Positions 1 to 12,960 of a stretch of DNA of 64,000 bases are shown here, one piece after another. The DNA comes from Lepus europaeus. Its lineage: Eukaryota; Chordata; Mammalia; Lagomorpha; Leporidae. The stretch spans positions 45,540,002 through 45,604,001 of the forward strand of contig NC_084831.1 in assembly GCF_033115175.1 (NCBI RefSeq). Reading direction: 5' to 3'. Positions within the stretch are counted from its first letter, which is position 1. Each line of letters begins with the position of its first letter. The position numbers were made by a program, and so were the translations under genes. A model generated the notes under the pieces. That model did no database searches and was not told where the DNA came from. It saw nothing but the letters and a program-made list of their open reading frames with translations.

Positions 1-240
1 TACTGATGTGGAAACATCACTGGGATATATTTTTAAATGAAAAAGAAAAGGAAGTTGCAGTACCACATGTATAATATGAACCATTTATGCAAGGAAAATG
101 CTGTTTCCATAGTGGGGAAAAAGGAAAAGATATGTACAGATACATGCCCAATTTAGAGAGAGGTTTTAGAAGAGAAAGGTGTTATTGTGGTGTTTTTTTT
201 TTTTTGTTGTTGTTTGTTTGTTTGTTTTTGGGGGGGGGAG

Positions 241-545
241 TCATTATTCTCTCCTAATCTAAACGTTTTGTGATACTTTAGACTTACAAAAGGTGGAGTT
301 CCTGTATACCCCACATCTGGTATCCACTATTACTAACATCACACCTTAAAGTAGCCATTTGTCAAAAGTAAAACCCCACTCTTGATGTATTCCTGTTAGC
401 CAGGTTTCAGCAGTGTTCCCACTAATGCCCTGCTCCCGTTCAGGACTTGGCTGGCCTTGGCCGTCATGTCTCTCTGATCTCCTGCTCCATGACCATGTCT
501 CACTCTTTCCTCCCATGGCCACAAGTACTAGGTAGATGTGCCCTA
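241..545. repeat. Ancient LINE 3'-end-like sequence
   Basis: The stretch beginning acttacaaaaggtggagttc, continuing through phrases such as ttcccactaatgccct, resembles the 3' untranslated part of old mammalian L1 elements. Family recognised by eye only. A poly-T and TTTG run precedes it at 190-230. Confidence 0.45.
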
Positions 546-1607
546 AACTTGAGCTTGAGGATTTCCCTATGACTAAATTGGGATTATGGGTTCTGGGGAA
601 GGGTACAGTGGAGGTGAGGCACCCTTCTCCTCACGTCATACCGGGTATGTGGGCACACAGTAACCACCTGACCTAATCAGCGGCAATGCTTGGTCAAGGT
701 GGTGCTTACAGGCACGTTTCCATGGTGAGTTACTGTCCACGATCGGTGCTTGATTCCTTGGAAGGAAGTCTAAATCCAGACTGCACAAGGGCTGGGCGGG
801 CTGGGGCCCACCACGGCTCCCCTCCTGCAGGGTAGAGCTAGGACCTCCTTCTCTCCGGAGGATTTGCCTCCTCTCCCTCACTTAGTTAGATAATTGATGT
901 CCATATGAACTCATTGCTGCATTTTATACACTGGGTTATAATGCGATCTGATTCTTGTCTTCACGGGGAAGACAATTCATGTACTGCTTATTTTTTAATC
1001 GGGAAAATATACAGATAACAGTGGCAGGTGAGAAACAGGTCCTGACAGGTCCTGTGATTGGTAAGATTTCTGCCTCTGTACCTCTCTGTGGCTGGCTGTG
1101 AGTAGGGTGGTAGTCGGCTTCCTGCTCTTAGACGAGCGGCCTTAGAGGAGCTACTTCCCCTCTCCCCGTGTGAGTTCCCCCTCCAAGTAAGGGGATGTTT
1201 CTTGAACGGCCTCAGAGGTGAAGAAGGGGATGAATGTTTGTTGTTTATAAGAGTCCAGGTATTTTGTTGCCTATTATTAGACCTTCAGTCCTTAATGGTT
1301 ATCTTCTTTTATTTATGTTGGAAAATGAGCTCAGAGCTAATAGCCCTTGAGAACATCTCATAAACATGATCAATATTTATATTCCCTATCCCAGCCCCAA
1401 AGAGTTCTCCTTCCCTGCGCTCTCGCCCCTCTAAGTGGGAGCTAGTTTTCCTCTTCCTCAGCTTGATCTTCATGGCTGAAGTCTAGCCTGAGGCCTGGCG
1501 CTCAAGAGCTCGCCAGCCAAGTACCTGCCGGCTTGTTTGGCCTCCCCCTTGTGCCTCTCACCCGCTGATGCCACAGACACACTGCTGCCCTTCACAGCCT
1601 GGTGTGA
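546..1607. other. No gene or recognised repeat
   Basis: Ordinary non-coding sequence of mixed composition. No exon with splice borders was recognised on either strand; short open frames look like chance. Confidence 0.5.
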
Positions 1608-2230
1608 GCTGAATTGGGCCCTCCCCAAATTCACACACTGAAGTCCTAACCCCCAGTACCAGGGCATGAGGCCCTGTTTGAAGGTAGTGTGTTTTTTTAT
1701 TTTTAAAGATTTAATTTTATTTATTTGAAAGTCAGAGTTACACAGAGAAGGAGAGGCAGAGAGAGATTGCCCGCAATGGCCGGAGCTGTTCTGATCTGAA
1801 GCCAGGAGCCAGGAGCTTCTTCCGGGTCTCCCACATGGGTGCAGGGACCCAAGGACTTGGGCCATCTTCTACTGCTTTCCCAGGCTGTAGCAGAGAGCTG
1901 GATTGGAAGTGGAGCAGCTTGGTCTCGAACCGGCGCCCATATGGGATGCCAGCGCTTCAGGCCAGGGCGTTAACCCTCAGTGCCACAGCACTGGCCCCTG
2001 GAGATAGCTTCTTGACAGAGGTTCTGTCGGTAGACTCGAATCCTGTGTGGCTGGCAGGAGGCACAAACACAGCAGGAATGCAGCCGGCCACAAGCCAAAG
2101 AGAGGTCTGGGGAGAAGCCAAAGCTGCCAACATCCTGATCTCCAGAGCTGTGAGGAAGTAAATTTCTTGGCCTAAGGCACTCAGTCTGTGCTTCTGTGTT
2201 ATGGCAACTCTCATAGAAACCAGTACCCAC
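1608..2230 (+). mobile_element. MaLR-type solo LTR interrupted by a C-repeat
   Basis: The left part (about 1608-1690, with cacactgaagtcctaacccc) and right part (about 2000-2230, with ccagagctgtgaggaagtaa and a terminal cttctgtgttatggcaact) match the typical ends of mammalian apparent LTR retrotransposon LTRs. A minus-oriented SINE at 1691-1999 splits it. No internal coding region is present. Confidence 0.6.
1691..1999 (-). mobile_element. Lagomorph C-repeat SINE
   Basis: Reverse orientation: A-tail and ttatttatttgaaagtcag at the left, then the body with atgggtgcagggacccaagg, ending in the tRNA-like head near cagcactggcccc. It is inserted in an older LTR. Confidence 0.9.
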
Positions 2231-2387
2231 TCCCGCAAGTGGCAGTCTAACTGACCACCCGCTCCTCTGAGCCTCGCCCAGTGGCAGATCCCAGGCCATA
2301 GAGAGAAACTGGAAAAGGGCACGTGGTGCAGGATGGAGGAGGAGCCTAGTCTGGAGGGAGTCAGGAAAGGCTCTGCAGATGCTGATT

Positions 2388-2710
2388 ATTTTTTTTTAAG
2401 ATTTATTTATTTATTTGAAAGAGTTACACTGAGAGAGAAGGAGAGAGAGAGAGAGAGGTCTTCCATATGCTGGTTCACTCCCCAGATGACCACAACGGCC
2501 AGAGCTGTGCCGATCCAAAGCCAGGAGCTTCTTCCGGGTCTCCCATGCGGATGCAGGGGCCCAAGCACTTGGATCATCTTCTATTGCTTCCCCAGGCCAT
2601 AGCAGAGAGCTGGATCAGAAGTGGGGTAGCCAGGACTCAAACCGGCACCCATATGGGATGCTGGCACTGCAGTCGGCAGCTTTACCTGCTATGCCACAGT
2701 GCTTGCCCTA
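2388..2710 (-). mobile_element. Lagomorph C-repeat SINE
   Basis: Reverse orientation, full length. Target-site duplication gatgctgatt (2378-2387) and aatgctgatt (2712-2721). Confidence 0.92.
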
Positions 2711-3639
2711 AAATGCTGATTTTTTAACTGGGCTTTAACAGGTACCAGGTAGCCAGGCCCAAGGGAGGGTGTGTGCGACTGTGTAGGCTAAGAAGAAGGA
2801 ACAATAAACCGTGTGATAATGGCGGTAGCCAAGCTATAGGAAGAGGAAGAGTAGCCTCAAGTGAGATAAGAGCAAAGCGGGGCCCCGGATGCTGGGCGGG
2901 GAAGTTACGCTTGGAGAAGTTCAAGGATTTCGGGACGAAGGAACTCCTGAGTAGAATTCTGGCTCCACATACCAGGGGCTTACTGTGGGGGCCCCTGCTT
3001 GTTAGCAACAAATACGGAGCATGTGTTGCACACGGGCCAGTGCGTCTGCTCTCCCCTCCACCCGAACGGGGCTTCCATGGCAGACTGCATCAGATGCATC
3101 TCTGAATCCCCGGCGGAGTCTGGTCCACCCAGGAGCTCCACAAACACTGAAGGAGCAAATGCGAAGAGCAGGCAGGACCGGGAGCCAAACCCTCCCTCAG
3201 CCTGGTTACGCCTGGCTTGGAAGCCGGACCCTCTCCCTGCAGGCACCGCACACTGTCCTGCCTGACGCGGAGTGAGACTCTGGGGAAGCCCGAAGGCTAG
3301 TGCGAATCCAAGCCAGAGCACACGCAGCCTGTGGCAGTGTCCTCCGGAGGCAAGCAGCCCACGTGGCCTTGGGAGGCATGCTCGAGGCCAGCCCACAGCA
3401 GCCTCCAGGCCAGTACTTGTGCTGATCCAATGTTGGTATTTGTCAGAGCTATTACTGTAGGGAGGCCGTGTGGCCGAGGGGGCTCCAAGCCCCGGCCACC
3501 ATGCAGTGAGCAGCTGCCACACGCTAGAGACAGTTCTAGGGCCTCACACACTTTATCAATCTCACTGCCACTGCCCAGTGTATTCCTGCTCAGTAATCAC
3601 TTCGTCCCCCTGCTGGAGCCTCGGACCTGGTCTCCTTGG
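2711..3639. other. No gene or recognised repeat
   Basis: GC-rich sequence with many overlapping open frames on both strands, none with a domain, splice borders or family resemblance. Confidence 0.5.
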
Positions 3640-4190
3640 GGGCCTCTCACGCCTGCCATAATCAATTCTCCATGCAGCAGTGTCTACGGTGAGTGCAGGG
3701 GCAAGTCCCGCCACTGCCCTGCTCGGAGCCCTCTGTGGCTCCCACCACTCTCCACATAAAACCCACCTGTTTGCGTGCGCTTCAGACATGTGTGCCCTGC
3801 ACTCTGGCACTGTCTCCATGTTGTCTGCAGACACACCGGGCTTTGTCCCTCAGCCTCGCTGCCTGTGCCCCATCCTTGGGGCATTTGCATCCGCTCTTTC
3901 CTTTGCCCAGCACATGCTGGTGGTCTCATGGGGCCTCCTTGTCCTTCCGGCCCAGGGAGAGTTCTTCCACAGCCACTGTCTCCAACGAGGCCCACCCAAG
4001 GTGCTCTCTGACACATCAGGACTTCGGGACTTACCATAGTCACTCATCCATTCCTTTGCTTATTTTTTTGGCTTCTTCCCCACAAAGCACACACTTCCAG
4101 GGAGTAGAGACCTTGCGTGTCTCTCCAGTGCCCGGCACCAGGTATAGCCTGGACAGGGCTCAGCGCAAATGCGCTGAATGAATGTGTGGA
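3640..4190 (+). repeat. L2/MIR-type relic
   Basis: The segment with tcccaccactctccacataa, a tttcctttgcccagcacatgc region and a tail near cagtgcccggcaccagg ... tgaatgaatg resembles a diverged L2 3' end. Identified by eye. Confidence 0.45.
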
Positions 4191-4882
4191 TGCAAGGGTG
4201 GGCCTGGGCCCATCCCCCCTCCACAGCTGGGCCCCTGGAGCGCACACAGCCCAGCAGCACAGCTAATCCAGGTGCACGCGCCAGCAGATGGTGTGGAGCC
4301 CACGGGGAAGCACAGCTTTTAGCAGTCGGAGTCGCTTTTGCTCAAAGTAGAACAAGTGTAAATACCGACCCCCTCCTCGCGAGGGGACAAGGCAGAGCGC
4401 CATTAGTGACATTCAGATTTTCTCTGCGCAGTCCAGAGCCATCCTCCTGCTTGGGGTGCTGCTTGGAGGGGCCTCGTGGGACTGGAGACTAGGGGCTCTG
4501 TTGCCCAGCTGCCTGGTGTAGCCCTCACAGCAGCCCAGCACACTGTCCACTAGCGTTGTCCTCATTCCATACATGCAAAACCGATGGCTCCAAGAGGCTC
4601 TGGGACTGAGCCAGTAGGCCACAGAGACAGGCTGTACCTGTGACTGGCGGACAGTGCGGCCCTCCCAGTGGGCCCGCCTCCCTCTGCACTGAAGCTGCCC
4701 TGCTCCTGGTTCTCTGGCTCCTGCCTGGGCTCCACCAACACAGAGCCAAGTGGAAGGCAGGTGTGCCCTGGCTGAGAAGGGCCACTTGTCTTCAGCTCCC
4801 TACTTTCGCTTCAGTTCCATCAAGGAGCATTTAGCTTTGGGAGGGGTCCTTTCTCACAGAGTTCTTTAAAAGTCACTGTATA
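4191..4882. other. No gene; weak MIR-like piece
   Basis: A weak MIR-like piece lies near 4500-4625. Nothing else is recognised. Confidence 0.4.
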
Positions 4883-5197
4883 GGGACCAGTGTTGTAGCA
4901 TAGCAGGTTAAGCCTCCACCTGCAATGCCAGCATCCCATATGAGTGCTGGTTCCTGTCCTGGCTGCTCCACTTCTGATCCAGCTCCCTACTAAATGTGCC
5001 TGGGAAAGCAGGAGAAGATGGCCCAAGTGCGCGGACCTCTGCACCCACGTGGAAGATCCAGGGAAGCTCCTGGCTCCTGGCTTCAGCCTGTCCCAACCCT
5101 GGCTGTTGCAGCCATTTGGGAAGTGAACTAGCAGATGGAAGCACGCGCTCTCTCTCTCTCTGTGTGCAACTCTGTTTTTCAAATAAACCTTTTTTTT
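4883..5197 (+). mobile_element. Lagomorph C-repeat SINE
   Basis: Starts gggaccagtgttgtagcata and ends in a T/A-rich tail. Flanks aaagtcactgtat and aaatcactataat suggest a target duplication. Confidence 0.92.
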
Positions 5198-5332
5198 AAA
5201 AAATCACTATAATATTGTGTCTAATTAAGTGCCAAGACTGTTCTAAGTACTTTGCATGCAATTTCTCATTCTTTGAAATTCCATTAATTTGAACAAGGAA
5301 CCCTATACACATTGCTTAAAAAAACAAAGATT

Positions 5333-5667
5333 GGGGCCGGCCCTGTGGTATAGTGGATAAAGTCACTACCTGCAGTGCTGGCATCCCATATGGGTGCTGG
5401 TTCGAGTCCCAGCTACTCCACTTCCAATCCAGCTCTCTGCTATGGCCCGGGAATGCAGTAGAAGATGGCCCAAGTCCTTAGGTCCCTGCACCCGCATGGG
5501 AGACCCAGAGGAAGCTCCTGGCTCCTGGCTTTGGATCAGTGCAGCTCTGGCTGTTGTGGCCATCTGGGAAGTGAACCAGCGAATGGAAGACCTCTCTCAC
5601 ATTCTGCCTCTACCTCTCTGTAACTCTCTGCCTTACAAATAAATAAATAAGTCTTTAAAAAAAAATT
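5333..5667 (+). mobile_element. Lagomorph C-repeat SINE
   Basis: Full length: ggggccggccctgtggtata head, central gctcctggctcctggctttg, and tail aataaataaataagtcttta. Confidence 0.95.
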
Positions 5668-5769
5668 ACCCAAAAAAGTCAGTCTTCCTCCCTGTGCACT
5701 CCTGTGCCCCTGGCTCCTTCCCTAAGACCACACTGTGACCAGGTCCTTGAGCATCCTGCAGAGTCTGGG

Positions 5770-5960
5770 AATGTCTCATTTAATCCTCTCAACAGCCCTG
5801 TAGGTAGGTGTTACAAGTATGCATGCATTTCAGGGTTTTTTTGTTTTTGTTTTTGCACCAAAATAAGCTTATCTTTTAATTTCACTTTCTGTGACCTTTT
5901 CGAAGTTCCCTGTATGATCCTTGTATTACCTCCGGGACACTGAAGCTCAGAGCCAGGATG
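5770..5960. repeat. MIR relic split by half of a palindromic DNA transposon
   Basis: Left, tctcatttaatcctctcaac is MIR-like. In the middle (about 5845-5935) gcaccaaaataagcttatct and the following bases match the right half of the palindromic element at 34082-34214. Right, cactgaagctcagagcc resumes the MIR. Confidence 0.5.
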
Positions 5961-8516
5961 CTGCTTTTCCAGCACCCGTCAGCCTCCAGCAGCAGAGCTG
6001 GGGTGGAGCTCCAGAAGGGGTGACTCAGGTCCGTGCTGGGGCTACGCTGTCCCTACAGGAAGAACCCGGAGGTTGTGTTGAGATGCGTACACTAGGCCGT
6101 AGGTGGGACTCCTCGCTATGGGGCTTTTGGTGCACACACTGATCATGCAGTTGAAGAATTTATGACCTGCTGTAGACCTTCAAGGTTAATGACAACTTCG
6201 GGTGTTACAGTCCCCATGGCGCCTAGTCCTTGCCTGCCCCCTTGCCCCCGTATGCCCATGGTTTGCTGCTTGTAGGCATCAGCTCAGACCAACTGCTCCA
6301 TATGAACAGGGTCATGTGAAACGCGGAGGAGGCAGGGCACAGCTCTGCAGCTGTAACACGGTTCTGCTTTAACTGCCCCTCTGGGCTGCCAGCCTGGGGC
6401 GGCTGGCTCCTGTCTGGGCCTCAGTGTGTTCACTTGTGAAATGGGAAGCATTTCTTCCGATTCAGAAGGGTTGGGGTGTCCTCAGGTGATGTAATGAAGC
6501 CAGATGGCCATAGCAAATATCAGCTTGTAGTAGCAGGGAAGTTGGAGTGAATCTGGGAGCCTCTACATAAAACAAGCTGACTTATGGCTCGCAGGTGATC
6601 TGCCCACCGCTTTCCACCCCACCCGCCAGCTTGCATTTGTACAATCAGGAGTCTACAAAATCTTTTTTGTCCATTGTCTCATTAGTCCCTTGCCTCATCC
6701 CTGTGAGGTAGGAAAGATCATTTCAGATACAGAAATTGAGGTCCTAAGGGGGGAAGTGACGCGCCCAAGGCCACAGGGCCCCTGGGAGGTGGTGTGGGTG
6801 GTACTCCGCCATGTCACTGCCCTGCCCCTGCTGAAAACCTCGCCCACTGGCTAGAGCCCATACCCCTCTGCTTGGCACCTTAGCTTGAGGCTCTCAGGGA
6901 CCTGGCCCCAGGGTCATCTCCCAGCGCAGCCCTCTGCACTGCAGTCCTAAACCTGCCTTTGCAAGGGCTTCTTCCTCTGTACCTGATGCTCCCTCTGCCA
7001 GGGCTCCTGGGCGACTCCTCCCATCCTTTGCTGATTCCCCCGTGTCCCCATGACAGGTGTCTGCATTGTTGTCATCATCAGTACCCGGTGTGGTTCAGAG
7101 CCCAGGCTCTGGAGCAAAACCTCAGGCTTGGGTTTCAAGCCTGCCTTAGCCGCTCGTCGTTAGCTAAGTGAGCCTTGAGTTCTCTAACACCCGGTGCTGT
7201 GGAGGTGTCTTCTCGGCTCAAGCATCAGGGTAGCTCGTGGGCTTACGTAGGAGTAAATCATAGGAATAGAGTAACAAGCACAGGGCCTGGCCCAGGTCAT
7301 TACTGTTTTCTGCCACTTGTATTCAGTGATGCCTGCTCTCTACAGGTGCCTGTGCTGGGTGCACCAAGCTCTGGTCTGAGAACCAGGGAGGGACCCAGGG
7401 GAGGGGAGAGGGGGATGTGACCCGTCCATGCCAGTGCGTTCCTTCTGTCCAAGCCCCAATTTGTGTAAGTTGTCCATGTCTGTGCCTGCAGGTTTTGAGG
7501 AGCAAGCACCACCCCACCACAACTCCTGGGCCTCCTATCCTCCAGCCCATTGGGTGTCTGCACCATGGGGAATGACCGTGGCAGCTCCGCCTTCTCCATG
7601 TGAACCCCAGGGACAGGCTGTCCCAGAGCACCAGCAAGAGCAGCTGCACACACTGTGTCTCCCTGGGCTGCTTCCCCGGCTGCAGTTTACGGGCTCTGCT
7701 TGTCACAGAGGCCCTGCAGGTTCAATTACAGATCTGCTTCCAGGCCAGGCTGGGGCAGGAACCTGCCTAGCTTTTCCAGGTGGCACTGAGGGAGAGCCAG
7801 GGGCCCTGTCAAACTGGGACCTCAGAGAGCCTGGGGCCCGTGCAGCCGCCTGGCTTGTCACACATGAGGGGACTGAGGCCAGACACAGGAAGACGCTCAA
7901 AGTTTCCAGCAATGGGACGTCTGATGGGGGCCCCTGAGTACCATCGAGGGAGCTGCTCTACCACATGACCCAACTGCTTGCTTCTGTAACAAAGATGTGT
8001 AGCAGGGAGACCTGCTTTGAAACTTAAACCAGAAGCAAAGCATTGCATTTCCATACACCAAGACCATCTTCTGTCCCCACAAACCCAGTAGAAATGTCAG
8101 ATGTAGCCTCACATTTTCTGGCTTCCCAAGCCTGGGTTACAAAATTTTGACCCAAAAGACAGCGACCCTGAACCCCTGCCTACGTGAGCAAGAACTTACC
8201 CTTCTCCAAGGGTCCCTAGTTCTTCCTGGGAGTCCCCAAGAATAGCCACAAACCAGTCTATCAGTTGCAGTCACCTTAAGGTATTGCAGGTCTTCCTCTC
8301 CAGCTCAGCCTCTTCCTCCATCAGTATGCTGGACCAGGCCCTTGGAAGTCATCCCACTGCAGCTGCTGTTGGTGATGTCTACCACGGGGACAGTGTCAGG
8401 GCCGAAGGGGTCAAATCCTGCTGTCCACACTGCCTTTTCTCTGGGTGTGGCCACCCACAGGTCACAGGACCGGGCCTGAGTGCCCAGGTCCCTTGAATTC
8501 CAGTGTATGTATTGCA
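5961..8516. other. Intergenic; MIR and L2 relics only
   Basis: MIR-like pieces: about 6390-6500 (cctcagtgtgttcacttgtg), 6660-6800 (reverse type, ccctgtgaggtaggaaagat) and 7085-7300. L2-like piece: about 6830-7060. The rest, 7300-8516, is unrecognised. No exon seen. Confidence 0.45.
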
Positions 8517-8730
8517 GATTTGGGCATCATGCTGTAGCAGGTTAGGCTGCCACTGGGGCACCCACATCCCACACCAGAGATGCCACCTCCACGCGGCCTC
8601 CCATCCAGCTCTCTGCAAATGTGCCCCCCTGGGAGGCACGAGCTGATGGCTCAAGTACTTGGGTCCCTGCCACCCAGACTTGGCCTGGCCCTGGCCATTA
8701 TGGGTATTTGGGAGGTAAAGCAGCAGATGG

Positions 8731-8780
<50 letters not shown>

Positions 8781-8806
8781 TGCTCTGTCTTTCAGATAAA
8801 TAACAT
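8517..8806 (+). mobile_element. Diverged lagomorph C-repeat SINE with expanded CT tract
   Basis: The head is gcatcatgctgtagcaggtt and the body retains ctcaagtacttgggtccctg. The (CT)n tract near its 3' end has grown to about 44 nt (8734-8777). Confidence 0.85.
8734..8777. repeat. (CT)n microsatellite
   Basis: An almost pure CT run inside the 3' part of a SINE. Confidence 0.95.
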
Positions 8807-8879
8807 TTAAGGAACAGATGCAGAGAGGAGTCTGACCTACCTGCTCACCCTCTCCCTGGTGAATTGGGGATCCCTGGCC

Positions 8880-9030
8880 AGACTGCCTCACCTCTCTGAC
8901 CCTGAGCAACCTCAAGTGGCCACAGAGAGATAGCAGCCACCGGTAAGGGTTGTCATAGAAATCACGTGAGAGCACGTATGCAATGCCTGGCACACAGTAG
9001 GTGTTCAGTGAATGGCAGGCACCATTCTTA
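8880..9030 (+). repeat. MIR relic
   Basis: The tail tgcaatgcctggcacacagt followed by aggtgttcagtgaatgg is the typical MIR 3' region. Confidence 0.65.
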
Positions 9031-11749
9031 CTATACTCTCTGAGACTGGGTTCCCCCAGGAGTGGAAACAAGGATTTCAGACAAGTGGTTTCAGGGGTGA
9101 TCAGGAAAAGCACCTGCAGTAGTGTTTGAAGGTGAGACAGGGCGGGAAAGAAGCCAACACAGGATGTGTTAGCAGGTTTCTGCTGTACTCAGCCAGGGCT
9201 GGACTGCACTACGGACTTCTGGACAATAGCGCGGAACGTGCCCCAAGGGGCGGGGGAGCCGGGTGTGTGTCCGGCGGTCGTTGACTGGGGCCTGCCATGG
9301 GGGAATGGATATTAGCTCCCTGGTACTTTCCTGCGTGCAGGCAGGCCAGGCCCGACAGGCACTGAGGCCAGAGAAAACCCTCGGGCAGAATCATAGATCA
9401 GCACGCACAGGAACGGGGAACAGCAAGGGGCACAGGACACTCCCAGCATCTGCTACAAACACCAAGTAGTGTTGCCTCATCTGAAAGACGAGCTGCTAAC
9501 AGCGCGGCCTTCAGCCTGGGGCCCATGCCAGGGGGCTGGAGGCTGCTAGGGAGCTAATTGAAGCCAGCAGCAGCAGCTGCAGGCTTCTGCCAGGCCTCGG
9601 CCCTCCCACCCAGCATCCCCTCCCGGATTCCGAACGCTCACTGTGAGACTGGGCTGCGTCTCGCTGGTCCTCGGTCTCTTTTCCTTTCCTGTGGGGAGTT
9701 CCGTCAGCTCTCAGGAGTGCCCTAACTCACATGGCTTTTTGCTTTGAGCCTCCCAGCACCCCTTGGGAGGAGACAGGCAGGAGAGCCGGGGTCACCGTTC
9801 CTGCCCAGAGCTGCGGTCGGTCAGAGGCCAGCATCTAGGCGCTTGGTAGCCGTGCAGGCCTGGGGATGGGACTGAATCAGCAGCTGGGTGGGAAGGAGCC
9901 GTGCTGGTTAACCCAGCCCTGCAGGGCTGTCTGACCCTGCACACGCTCAGGCCTGAGGCCAAGGTCAGGCTGAGTTAGAGACAAAGCGGGCATGAGCACC
10001 TGTCTTTCTGAGCCATCGGTGCAGGGCCAACCCCAGTTTCAGTGCTTCTGGTGCCTCCCAGCTTCTCCAGGGTGCCTTCCCCGCTCCCAGCCCATGTGCC
10101 TGGGGCTTACAGCAAATCTCAGCTGTGGGAAGGAAAGAAACCATCTCGGAGCCCTGGAAATCCTGGCAGAGCAGCTGGAAGCTTGACCGTGTGCACCCAC
10201 CTCCTTCCCTGGGCCACTTGAAACCTCCGTCCGCACTCCCGAGGCGGGAGCCCTTCCCCTGCAGAGCCAAGGGCCTGCGTCGCAGCACCAAGTGGGCACC
10301 GCTCATCTCCACAAGCAGCCGCCGTTCACCTTCCTGGGAGGGGAGGGGATCAGCCAAGGCCTCTCAGCCAGATGAGGCTCCGGGCCAGGGCCCAGCCACG
10401 TGGAGGAGGCCTCCCAGCTCACTGTCTGCTACCCAGCGCTGCCCATAAAGGTCTTGAGACTGCCCCAGCTTCACCCCAGTCTGCAAGCCTGACGCTCACT
10501 GGGCGCCATGGTTCTTGGCCATGCCAGGCCTCGGCTGGGCACTGGGGTGCAGAAGTGGGAAGCAGCCTCAGCTGCTGTCCTCATGCCACTCACCGAGCTG
10601 TTCCTGGAGCAGCAGGTTGGTCCCAGCGGCAGCTCCTAGCCAGCCCTCCACAGGGCACTCCCTCTGCCGCCTGACTGTGGCCAGCACCCCCATTCCCGGC
10701 TTCTCCCGGGCCTCAGCCTTCCAACCCACCATCCCCTCCTGTATTCCAAACACATGGTCTTGCCTCCCAGGCCATGAAGGAATAGAAGCATCCCGTGGGC
10801 TCCCTCAACTCCCCCCTCCCCCAGCAGGTGTGCCCCCTGCTGGGCTCTCTGGGATGGAGGTGCCATCCAGGGCCCTATGCCAGGAGGGTTCTCCACGTCA
10901 ATGTCTCCACCCACCCACTTCCTTAGCTTTTCCCAGCAATATTGAAACGCACCCAAACCCTCCCATCCTCAATACCAAATCCTAAACAAACCAATCAAAC
11001 CCCTGCCTGCCTCCATTGGCAACCCCACCCCTGCCCCCGCCCCCGGCCCCTGCTCTTCTCAGCCGAGCTCTGCAGGGCCCTGTGTCTGGCCCTGTCTCCA
11101 GCTCCTCACCCCCGCACCCTCCTTGACCCGGCTTCACCTGCCTGGGCCACCTGTGCTGGCCTCAATCCCACACCAGAGTCGAGGCTGTCGTCCTTCCCCG
11201 GCTGACGGCTCTTGAAACCCGCTCCTTGCGGTGCTTCTAACATCCTAACTCTGGCTTTGGGGGCCCCTGGTCGTTCATCCAATCAGGATGGGAAGGACTG
11301 TTTGTACGTGTCAGTCCCCATGACTGGGTCTGATGATGAAGGGATGAGCAAGACGCTGAGGACCTGCCTTCCGGAGTGCACGGCCTGACGGCCCCAGCCC
11401 CTCCTGTCTCCCCAGCACACTCCTGACTGTGCCAGCTGCGTGCTGATGACGCCGGGCCCCCACCTCCCTCCTGCACTTTCTCCCGGCTCCACGCCCACAC
11501 CTCAAGGGGCCACAAGCAGCTCCGACTTGCAAGGTCCCAGCCAGACTCAGATCCCGCTCTGTGATTTTCTCCGACAAGGCCACCATGGAATTTACAAGCC
11601 ACAGACTCAGGAGACGTTTCTCACTCCTCCCTTTATCTAGCTTCCTTCCCTTCCAACCACCTGCCCTAGGCCTGCACCGCTGAGCCACCCCCAGCTCATC
11701 TTCCTGGTCCGTGCGTGTCCCCTGTACACCATTGCATGGACACAGCTAG
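9031..11749. other. No gene recognised
   Basis: GC-rich unique-looking sequence. Open frames of 60-156 codons overlap on both strands and none resembles a protein family. A weak L2-like segment lies near 11040-11200. Confidence 0.45.
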
Positions 11750-12165
11750 AAGGAGCAAGAGTAACCCTGACCGGCCACTGTCCACCAGGGCATGAATGGA
11801 GGACAAACAGCGGAATGTCATTCATGCACACAAAGGAATGGCGTAGGCGGTGAACTTCAGACTCACCGCGCTAAGTGAAGAGGCCACGCATAGACGGTCA
11901 TGTGAGTACTGATGTGAAATGTCCGGAACAGATAAACCCATAACAGGCCAAATGCAGGTGGTGGTCCCCAGGGTGTGGGGAAGGGAGTGAGGGAGCGATT
12001 CCGGACGAGTGAGAGGGTTTCACTGTGGGGTGATGGAAATGTTTTGGAACTAGAGATGCTGCTTGCACAGCATTGTGGACACACACAATGCCACTGAATT
12101 GGCCATTCTGAAGCGCTCAAAGTTAACATGAATTTCAACCCAGTATGTTAAGTTTTTAGCTCAAT
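11750..12165 (+). repeat. Ancient L1 3'-end fragment
   Basis: Phrases such as gatgtgaaatgtccggaaca, gtggggtgatggaaatgtt and atgccactgaattggcc follow the familiar 3' end of old L1M elements in sense orientation. No open reading frame remains. Confidence 0.65.
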
Positions 12166-12560
12166 CTGACCTTGTCAGTACCTTCTCAGCTGTCTGCAAC
12201 TTGGGATGAAGTTCCAGCTCCCTAGGGTCTCGTCCTGGGCAGGCCCCTGTGGCGTGGCTCCTCCCCAACCCCTATGTCAGGCCACAGTACCCCACAAGTG
12301 CCCTGGCAGTCTCTGATGCTTCCAGTTCACCTTAGGAGCCAGGCATCTTTCCCAGTGCCTCTGGGCCTTTGCACATGCTGTCTCTGCTGCCTAGGCCTTT
12401 TCCCCACCCCTCCTCCAGCCCCACGCGTCACATCCTACAACCACGCCGGGGCATTGTTTTTCCTGGGAAACCTCTTTCTTGCCTCCATTCTGTTGGGTCG
12501 GGGCCTCCAGGCTCCCCCACGTCACAGTGCTGGTGTCCCTGACGTCATCATCTGTGTGCC
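12166..12560 (+). repeat. L2 relic
   Basis: The part with gggcctttgcacatgctgtc and tctgctgcctaggcct is the conserved L2 3' region; diverged throughout. Confidence 0.6.
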
Positions 12561-12960
12561 TCCCCCAGGCTGCATGCTGCCCGAGAAGCCGGCGGGGGTT
12601 CTGTTCCTCTCTGCGTGAGTCAGCAGGGCAGAGCGGGGGACTATTAGCGGAAAGAACTCAGTCCGTAGCTCTCGCTCCCGCAGATGAGACAGGAACACAA
12701 AGGAGGTTGAGACAGGGGCGCAGAGCAGAGTGGGGCTGGGCACTGGCCAGGGCCGCCTCCCCCCGGAGAGGTGGAGGCCCGCGGGAGCAGAGGAAAACCT
12801 GCTGGCACCGAGGAGAGGCGCGAGCAGCTGCTTCTGCCCGGAGCCGCCACCTCCCAACTTGGCAAAGCCCCGGAAGCCCTGTTACAAAGTCACGTGTGGG
12901 GCCCTGCTCTCCAGAGCAAGTGGGGCAAGCGGAGGCCAGCGGCCTGGCGTCCCTATCCGT
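12561..12960. other. No gene; moderately CpG-rich
   Basis: Several CpGs and open frames, but no exon with family resemblance. The frames run on into the CA-rich repeat, which explains their length. Confidence 0.4.

Noticed and set aside
8379-9113. 244-codon minus-strand open frame
   Set aside because: Much of it reads through a C-repeat SINE and its (CT)n tract, giving a run of Arg-Glu; no domain or splice context.
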